From: Ferrimicrobium sp.
GTDB taxonomy: Bacteria; Actinomycetota; Acidimicrobiia; Acidimicrobiales; Acidimicrobiaceae
Length of the DNA stretch: 10,711 nucleotides
Direction: 5' to 3'
Assembly: GCA_027365375.1 (NCBI GenBank)
Contig: DAHXNM010000080.1
Coordinates: 1-10,711, forward strand
This document shows positions 5,707 to 10,711 of this stretch, in pieces. The notes under the pieces were generated by a model. It searched no databases, was not told the origin of the DNA, and saw only the letters and a list, made by a program, of their open reading frames with translations. Each line of letters begins with the position of its first letter. The stretch's first letter is position 1. A program made the position numbers and the translations under genes.

Positions 5707-7044
5707 ATGCTTCGGTTTGGTACCGACGGGATTCGCGGGAAGGCGAATCAGGAACTAACCATGGAGGTTGGCTATTGGTTAGGGGTTGGCATCGCTCAGG
5801 CGATCCAACCCCCAGCTTTTGCCATCGGACGTGATACCCGCGAGTCTGGCTATTGGCTCGCCCAGGCGGTTGGGCTGGGTATCGCGTCGCTTGGGGTGGA
5901 TCTCGTCGATTGCGGTGTGTTCCCTACCGGGGCTCTGTCGTGGGTCGCACGTTCGCTTGCACTCCCAACGGTCGTCATCTCGGCTTCACATAATCCATAC
6001 TTCGATAACGGCATTAAGGTGTTCGATGCAAACGGTGCCAAGATCTCCGCCAGCGCCGAGCAAAGTATCGAGGGCTACCTCGCTGAGTTCCTGGACGGAG
6101 TACGGCCGTTCTTTGGTTCTCTTGGTGGTGTTGATCAACGCTCCTTCGAAGACTCCTACGTCGATTGGGTACTCTCCAAATTAGGTGTCATCGAGCACCC
6201 TTTGCGAGTGGTAATTGATGGAGCCAATGGAGCTGCATGGAGACTAGGCCCCACCTTGGCGGCCAGCATAGGCGCTGAGGTGGTAGCAACCATCGGAGAT
6301 AGGCCTGATGGTCGTAACATCAATGCCGGTGTGGGAGCGTTGCACCCCGATGTACTTGCTTCTGTAGTTGTGCAGCATAAGGCTGATCTGGGTCTCTGTT
6401 TTGATGGTGATGCGGATCGACTGATCGCCGTGAGCGAGTCAGGTGCCATAGTCGACGGTGACGAACTCTTGACGATGTTCGCGCTCTATCTTCAACGTCG
6501 TGGTGCGCTCGCGCACGATTCGTTGGCGGTCACCATCATGAGCAACCTTGGCATCGAGCGTGCACTCGAACCTCATGGTATCTCGGTAGTGCGCACAGAT
6601 GTCGGTGATAGACAGATCGCTACGGCGATGACTCAAGGCGAGCTCTCGTTGGGCGGAGAGCAGAGTGGGCACATCATCGTCAAAGATCTGGGACCGACTG
6701 GGGACGGACTCGTCTCCGGTGCACTCCTCCTCCACGCCCTATCTGACTGGGGAGGGTCGCTAGATCGTTTCAGGGCTGAAGAGGTGGTGAGATATCCACA
6801 AGTTCACCGACAGGTGCAAACTAAGGTCCGTGATCGAATCATGTCCGACCCCGATTTCCTCCAGCTGCGTGCAGAGCTAGAGGCAGAGCTGGGGTCCGAG
6901 GGTCGGCTGGTGTTGCGCCCGAGTGGCACCGAGCTAGTTTTTAGGATTCTTGTAGAGGCGGCCGATATATCGATAGCGACTAGGTTGGCGGAGCAACTGG
7001 TTGCCGAAGTCGAGGCTGTCTCTCGTCGCCTCGCCACCGTCTAG
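5707..7044 (+). CDS. glmM: Phosphoglucosamine mutase
   Basis: GlmM interconverts glucosamine-6-phosphate and glucosamine-1-phosphate, the step after GlmS on the route to UDP-GlcNAc. The 445 residues match the family length. The four domains show the expected landmarks: N-terminal FGTDGIRGKA (4-13); active-site phosphoserine Ser94 in ISASHNP; magnesium-binding DGDADR with Asp233, Asp235 and Asp237; sugar-binding GGEQSGH (316-322); and phosphate-binding RPSGTE (404-409). After RPSGTE the usual proline is leucine (GTEL), a small departure from the common GTEP. The ATG follows the rpsI stop with no spacer and only a weak Shine-Dalgarno-like AAGCGG; the start is set by homology at MLRFGTDG. Phosphorylated-Ser activation and cofactor use follow from the family. 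Confidence 0.97.
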   Translation: MLRFGTDGIRGKANQELTMEVGYWLGVGIAQAIQPPAFAIGRDTRESGYWLAQAVGLGIASLGVDLVDCGVFPTGALSWVARSLALPTVVISASHNPYFDNGIKVFDANGAKISASAEQSIEGYLAEFLDGVRPFFGSLGGVDQRSFEDSYVDWVLSKLGVIEHPLRVVIDGANGAAWRLGPTLAASIGAEVVATIGDRPDGRNINAGVGALHPDVLASVVVQHKADLGLCFDGDADRLIAVSESGAIVDGDELLTMFALYLQRRGALAHDSLAVTIMSNLGIERALEPHGISVVRTDVGDRQIATAMTQGELSLGGEQSGHIIVKDLGPTGDGLVSGALLLHALSDWGGSLDRFRAEEVVRYPQVHRQVQTKVRDRIMSDPDFLQLRAELEAELGSEGRLVLRPSGTELVFRILVEAADISIATRLAEQLVAEVEAVSRRLATV

Positions 7045-7056
7045 AGGAGGTCAGCC

Positions 7057-8895
7057 GTGTGCGGTATTGTTGGAGCGGTGGGGGCCGAGATCGACCTGTT
7101 GGCCAGCTTCGAAGGGCTGCGTCGACTCGAGTATAGGGGCTATGACTCTGCCGGGGTCGCCATTATCCACGATGGTGAACTCGAGGTCGCGCGGGCCTCG
7201 GTAGCTCGCGAATCGATGAACGTGCTGGCTGAGTGGCTAGCATCGCAGTCATTCTCGACTGGGCAAGTGATGCTAGGGCACACACGCTGGCCCACTCATG
7301 GGGCACCCACGCTTGCAAATACACACCCCCACGTCGACTGCACGGGTGATTTGGCGATCGTTCACAACGGCATTATCGAGAACTTTCGCGAGTTGAAGGC
7401 TGGACTGGTAGCCCGTGGTCATGGATTTCGTTCCGATACCGATTCTGAGGTCGTAGCCCACCTCATGGAGGAGGCTCTGGCAAGCGGTCAGCTGCCTGCT
7501 GAATCGCTAGCTGAGGTATTTGCGCAGCTTAACGGGCATATGGCTATCGTGGTAGCCTCGCGTACTCATCCGGAACTTCTGCTTGGGGTTAGACGAACCT
7601 CGCCACTTTTGGCTGCTAGCGCCGCAGATCACTCCTTTTTCGCCTCGGATGCGCCCGCTTTTTTGTCGCTTGCGGACCAGTTCTACGAGGTGCCAGAGGA
7701 TGTGGTGGTAGTGCTCGGCGAGTCGGTTGAGGGTGACGGAGGGGTGAGATTAGCTGAACTAGAACCGCTTGCGATCGCCTGGAGTTCCCAGGACGCTATC
7801 TTGGATGGCTACGCCAGCTATTACGAGATGGAGTTGCAGCAGTCGCCATCTGCGTTTTACGACACGGTGGCTGCGTTGATGACCGTCGACCATCAGGCGG
7901 TGGTCGATCAGCTCTCGATTGAGCCCTATGAGCTTCAGCGAATCCGCAAGGTCGTCATCATCGGCTGTGGCACTAGCTATCACGCTGGTCTGGTAGGTCG
8001 CTACCTGGTTGAACATCTTGCGCGCATCCCAGTTGAGGTAGATGTCGCCTCCGAGTATCGGTACCGAGACCCGATTCTCGATGCCGATACGCTGGTGGTC
8101 GGGATAAGCCAGTCTGGCGAGTCACTCGAGACGATTACTGCGCTTCGTGAGTGTGTTGCCAGTGGTGCAAGAACCATCGCGATAACCAACGTCATCGGTA
8201 GTCAGCTCAGCCGGGTCGCTGACGGCGTGCTCTACACTCGTGCGGGACCTGAGATCTCGGTGGCATCAACCAAGACCCACCTATCCCAGGTTGGCGCCCT
8301 TGGGATGCTTGCAATCTACCTCGGGGAGCTAAAGGGGGTCCTCTACCCCGATGAGGCCAGGCGGCGCCGTCAGGAGTTGGTAGCGATGAGCGACCTCCTC
8401 CGGTCCACCCTCGACCGCCAACAGCAGTGGCGTGTTGGTATCGAGGATTATCTAGTTCGAGAGCATTTCTTCTTCATAGGCCGTAACCTTCTCTATCCAG
8501 TGGCGATGGAGGGTGCACTGAAGATGAAGGAGCTCAGCTATATAGCGGCTGAGGCCTATCCGGCAGGTGAGCTCAAACATGGGCCTATCGCGATGTTGGA
8601 CGAGCAGGCGGTAGTGGTCGCGCTGCTAGGAGACGATCGCCTCCATGAGAAGATGCTCGGCAACATCGAAGAGGTTCGAGCTCGAGGAGCTACCATCGTT
8701 GCTGTGGCCACCGATGGCGATACAGGGCCCGATGAGCTCGCCGATGTCGTGTTAAGGGTCCCACGATCGGAGGCACTATGGTCTCCGCTGCTGATGGTCT
8801 TGCCGCTGCAGGTGATAGCTGGTTGGATGGCACAGGCACGTGGCTATGATCTCGACAAGCCGCGTAACTTAGCCAAGACCGTTACCGTAGAATAA
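7057..8895 (+). CDS. glmS: Glutamine--fructose-6-phosphate aminotransferase (isomerizing)
   Basis: GlmS makes glucosamine-6-phosphate from fructose-6-phosphate and glutamine, the committed step toward peptidoglycan amino sugars. It has 612 residues, like E. coli GlmS (609). The GTG start places Cys2 second (CGIVGAV), which becomes the N-terminal nucleophile after Met removal, presumably by Map. The glutaminase domain shows GHTRWPTHG (74-82), NTHPH, HNGIIEN and SDTDSEVV (126-133). Two SIS domains follow, with GCGTSYHA (303-310), SQSGES (351-356), VASTKTH (402-408), ELKHGPIAML and the C-terminal KPRNLAKTVTVE with the lysine corresponding to E. coli K603. The linker between domains is divergent: EMELQQSP where MxKEIxEQP is usual. 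AGGAGG at 7045-7050 gives a strong Shine-Dalgarno sequence 12 bases after glmM. Its 3' end overlaps the opposing glycosyltransferase gene. Confidence 0.98.
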   Translation: MCGIVGAVGAEIDLLASFEGLRRLEYRGYDSAGVAIIHDGELEVARASVARESMNVLAEWLASQSFSTGQVMLGHTRWPTHGAPTLANTHPHVDCTGDLAIVHNGIIENFRELKAGLVARGHGFRSDTDSEVVAHLMEEALASGQLPAESLAEVFAQLNGHMAIVVASRTHPELLLGVRRTSPLLAASAADHSFFASDAPAFLSLADQFYEVPEDVVVVLGESVEGDGGVRLAELEPLAIAWSSQDAILDGYASYYEMELQQSPSAFYDTVAALMTVDHQAVVDQLSIEPYELQRIRKVVIIGCGTSYHAGLVGRYLVEHLARIPVEVDVASEYRYRDPILDADTLVVGISQSGESLETITALRECVASGARTIAITNVIGSQLSRVADGVLYTRAGPEISVASTKTHLSQVGALGMLAIYLGELKGVLYPDEARRRRQELVAMSDLLRSTLDRQQQWRVGIEDYLVREHFFFIGRNLLYPVAMEGALKMKELSYIAAEAYPAGELKHGPIAMLDEQAVVVALLGDDRLHEKMLGNIEEVRARGATIVAVATDGDTGPDELADVVLRVPRSEALWSPLLMVLPLQVIAGWMAQARGYDLDKPRNLAKTVTVE

Positions 8896-9904
8896 GCTGA
8901 TCGAGCTGCCTTCTTAGCACATTGAGAGAGCGGCCGAGGCCAAAGTCATGGCGGACTGCTCTGGCGTCTATAGCTGGTGGTGAGCTCACAACCGACTCAA
9001 TGGCCGCCGCGAAGGCCTCGGTATCGGAGGGTTCAACCGTGATCGCCCCATAGGGGATGAGTTCTTGTAGTCCTCCCAGTCCACTGATGATAGTGGGGAT
9101 GCCGAGGGCGAGAGATTCGAGGGGAACTAACCCTAGACCCTCGGGTCGGGTAGATGGTGCAGCCACCCCGGTAGATGCGGTCATTCGGGCGGCTAGGTCG
9201 ATACTTTTGTCGATACGAGGCTCTAGCATGCATCGTGACGACGCTCGTATCCGCTCGATGAGCTCTAGATGCTCTGTGCTGGGCTCGAGCCAAGGGGCGA
9301 AGTTGGTCAAGAAGACCATGCGTAGTGATGGGTCAGAGACGAGGTCCATCGCGGCAATAGTCTCGATCACACCCTTCTTGTTGAGGAGACGATTCGGAAA
9401 TAGGAGGGGGGCGGCTGATGGTTGCCATGATGGCCCGTTGACAAAAGCGGGGTCAATGAAGGGGGGTAGAACTTCTGGCGTGGTTGCGAGCCCAAGGTGG
9501 TGCTGTGCGTGATTGGACAGGAACCTCGATACCGTCATGACGATGACGTTGTCAGGTAGCGACACTGGCTTGGACAGCCTCTGCTCATCTGGACTCCAGT
9601 CTGCTAGATTCCAGGCTTCAACGGTGTTGTGCAGAATGAGTAGGGTCGGCTTCGATAGATCGCGTGTCCATTCAGGTCGATTGTTGATCACCATAGCGTC
9701 GCACTGAGAGGCCAACTCGGCAAGCGGCTGTCGGCTGATCGCCGTCGCTGGAGTCGAGTCATCAAAGCGCGAGTAACAGAAGGTGGTGTAGCTGTCGGTG
9801 AGCCCCTCTGCCCATCCTGTTACCAAGCGTTCAAGACCACCAGCGTTTGGGAGCAGTGGCGCAAGTTCGGTGCCAACGAAACCTATCCGAGGTGGCAAAG
9901 TCAT
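8882..9904 (-). CDS. GT4-like glycosyltransferase (GT-B fold), acceptor unknown
   Basis: A 340-residue protein read from 9904 down to 8882. It has two Rossmann-like halves expected of GT-B enzymes: an N-terminal acceptor domain with the glycine-rich AGGLERLV loop (21-28), and a C-terminal nucleotide-sugar domain. The latter shows FPNRLLNKKGVIETI (169-183; Arg172 and Lys176/177 in the donor-phosphate position) and STRPEGLGLVPLESLALGIP, where Glu255 and Glu263 form the E-x7-E motif of retaining GT4 enzymes. GLGGLQELI follows. No signal peptide or membrane segment is seen, so it is probably cytosolic or peripherally membrane-bound. It converges on glmS with a 14-base overlap and is divergent from a LysR-type gene. 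Donor and acceptor cannot be told; glycolipid, exopolysaccharide or wall-polymer synthesis are possible. The family call is fairly sure, the function is not. Confidence 0.8.
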   Translation of the reverse strand: MTLPPRIGFVGTELAPLLPNAGGLERLVTGWAEGLTDSYTTFCYSRFDDSTPATAISRQPLAELASQCDAMVINNRPEWTRDLSKPTLLILHNTVEAWNLADWSPDEQRLSKPVSLPDNVIVMTVSRFLSNHAQHHLGLATTPEVLPPFIDPAFVNGPSWQPSAAPLLFPNRLLNKKGVIETIAAMDLVSDPSLRMVFLTNFAPWLEPSTEHLELIERIRASSRCMLEPRIDKSIDLAARMTASTGVAAPSTRPEGLGLVPLESLALGIPTIISGLGGLQELIPYGAITVEPSDTEAFAAAIESVVSSPPAIDARAVRHDFGLGRSLNVLRRQLDQLILR

Positions 9905-9985
9905 GGCTCTAGCGTAGACCCGACCGCTGGCGATCTGGAGTTTATTTCGTTTGTTATTGACGCTGGCTATACACTAAGAAGGGTT
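9905..9985. promoter_or_regulatory. Divergent intergenic region with possible LysR-type operator
   Basis: These 81 bases separate the divergent glycosyltransferase and LysR-type genes and should hold both promoters. TAT at 9955-9957 and ATA at 9969-9971 flank exactly 11 bases, forming a T-N11-A palindrome typical of LysR-type binding sites. The right arm overlaps TATACA at 9968-9973, a candidate -10 for the regulator gene, which would suit autorepression. CGCTGGC also occurs twice, at 9925-9931 and 9961-9967. A Shine-Dalgarno-like AGAAGG lies at 9977-9982. These are visual matches; short motifs like these arise by chance. Confidence 0.4.
9911..9916 (-). promoter_or_regulatory. Candidate leaderless -10 box for the glycosyltransferase
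   Basis: On the minus strand TACGCT fits the TANNNT pattern and ends six bases before the ATG at 9904-9902. No good Shine-Dalgarno sequence is present between. This spacing is what is seen for leaderless transcripts in many actinobacteria. No convincing -35 hexamer was found. Confidence 0.3.
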
Positions 9986-10711
9986 ATGATTACTCCAGAA
10001 CAGCGCCGCATCGACCCGAACTATCTCATCACACTGGCGCTCGTCGCAGAGACCCACAACCTCTCGGACGCGGCCAAGGAGCTTGGGATCTCGCAGCCAG
10101 GCGTCTCACAACAGCTCAAGCATCTCTCCGATGCTGTCGGGCAGCGTCTGCATCTCCGATCCGGTCACGGTGTCGAGCTCTCGGTCGCCGGTGAGGATCT
10201 CGCTCGTCGCGCCCGTGAGGTCTATCGTGCCTATCGAGGCGTCCTCGACTATGTCGATAGTGTAGCTAAAGGTAACGATGGGCTTCTCTTGATCGCGGCC
10301 TCCAACACGGTGTCTGCCTATATTCTCCCGCGCTGGTTGGTTCGCTATCGCAGCAAGTATCCCGGCGTAGATCTTCGTACACGCTCGCTCAACTCATCAG
10401 AGGTGACTGAGCTTGTGATCGCCGGAGAGTTCGAAGTTGGGGTTATCGAATCGCCCTCTGAGGAGCTGCCCGAGCACATTCTCGAGATAGTGGTTGGAGG
10501 CGATCATCTCGTCTACGTGGTGCGGCCAGAGCTGTTGGGGGCATTGCCTAACCAGATGCTTGGATGGGGGGAGGTCTCTCGGATCCCACTCATTCTCCGT
10601 GAGGCAGGTTCCGGTGTAAGACGCGCCACCGAGGATGCTCTTGTGTCTAACGGACTCGTTCCGCGGCTGGCGATCGAGTTGGCTGGTGGAGAGGCTGTAA
10701 AAGAGGCGATT
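9986..10711 (+). CDS. LysR-family transcriptional regulator, 3'-truncated by window edge
   Basis: The frame is open from ATG 9986 to the last base, giving 242 residues without a stop; LysR-type regulators are usually 290-320, so about 50-80 residues are missing. Residues 12-70 form the winged helix-turn-helix (LSDAAKELGISQPGVSQQLK, then HLRSGHGVELSVAGEDL in the wing). A linker helix follows to about 95, and the periplasmic-binding-protein-like effector domain begins near GLLLIAASNT. REAGSGVR at 205-212 and GGEAVKEAI at the window end resemble the CysL/CbbR type of LysR proteins, which sense metabolites in sulfur or carbon assimilation. This subgroup call is tentative. It is transcribed away from the glycosyltransferase, the usual arrangement for a LysR regulator and a target gene, but its true target may lie downstream of the window. 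The effector is unknown. Confidence 0.9.
   Translation, partial: MITPEQRRIDPNYLITLALVAETHNLSDAAKELGISQPGVSQQLKHLSDAVGQRLHLRSGHGVELSVAGEDLARRAREVYRAYRGVLDYVDSVAKGNDGLLLIAASNTVSAYILPRWLVRYRSKYPGVDLRTRSLNSSEVTELVIAGEFEVGVIESPSEELPEHILEIVVGGDHLVYVVRPELLGALPNQMLGWGEVSRIPLILREAGSGVRRATEDALVSNGLVPRLAIELAGGEAVKEAI

Noticed and set aside
7045..7056. glmS ribozyme or riboswitch upstream of glmS
   Set aside because: Only 12 bases separate glmM from glmS, almost all used by the Shine-Dalgarno sequence; there is no room for the ribozyme.
9057..9512. 151-codon plus-strand ORF opposite the glycosyltransferase
   Set aside because: The minus-strand frame is longer and carries recognisable GT4 motifs; the plus-strand product is serine/arginine-rich, resembles nothing I know and looks like a shadow frame.
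10083..10265. 60-codon plus-strand ORF near the window end
   Set aside because: It is out of frame inside the helix-turn-helix-coding region of the LysR-type gene and has no ribosome site of note.
1..10711. CRISPR arrays, insertion sequences, tRNA or rRNA genes
   Set aside because: No regularly spaced repeats, transposase motifs, terminal inverted repeats or cloverleaf-like segments were seen on either strand.

Overview
The window is a late segment of the bacterial ribosomal-protein 'alpha' operon that runs directly into amino-sugar (cell-wall precursor) genes, followed by a short accessory end. The gene order map-infA-rpmJ-rpsM-rpsK-rpsD-rpoA-rplQ-truA-rplM-rpsI-glmM-glmS is the arrangement known from Actinomycetota. 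RpoA and S4 read as actinobacterial, but the alpha subunit and L17 lack the long C-terminal tails of mycobacterial and streptomycete homologues, and the base composition is only moderately GC-rich. This points to a deep-branching actinobacterium, possibly an Acidimicrobiia-like acidophile. That placement is inference from layout and protein character, not from a search.

Layout: 1-568 is the 3' part of methionine aminopeptidase (5' end outside the window). A 130-base leader with a possible promoter precedes infA (699-923), which appears to start at CTG. Then come rpmJ (1026-1139), rpsM, rpsK, rpsD, rpoA and rplQ (1142-3977), truA (3988-4839), rplM and rpsI (4856-5706), glmM (5707-7044) and glmS (7057-8895), all on the plus strand. 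Spacing is mostly 0 to 16 bases; rpoA and rplQ overlap by one base. The larger gaps (infA leader, infA-rpmJ, rpsM-rpsK, rpsD-rpoA) are 59 to 130 bases, and two of them contain compact inverted repeats with mutually exclusive pairings. A GT4-type glycosyltransferase gene on the minus strand (8882-9904) converges on glmS and overlaps its 3' end by 14 bases. A divergent 81-base region separates it from a LysR-type regulator (9986 to the window end, incomplete). No stretch longer than 130 bases is without a gene.

Functionally the block supplies ribosomal proteins (L36, S13, S11, S4, L17, L13, S9), an initiation factor, the RNA polymerase alpha subunit, N-terminal Met removal and tRNA pseudouridylation. 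GlmS and GlmM then carry fructose-6-phosphate to glucosamine-1-phosphate for UDP-GlcNAc and peptidoglycan. Joining these genes lets ribosome output and wall-precursor supply share transcription.

Most of the window is ordinary core genome. The items most worth a second look are the apparent CTG start of infA with a perfect AGGAGG Shine-Dalgarno sequence, the alternative-pairing elements upstream of rpsK and rpoA, and a T-N11-A candidate operator in the lysR/glycosyltransferase intergenic region. I did not find convincing evidence of a new defence, mobile or biosynthetic system.
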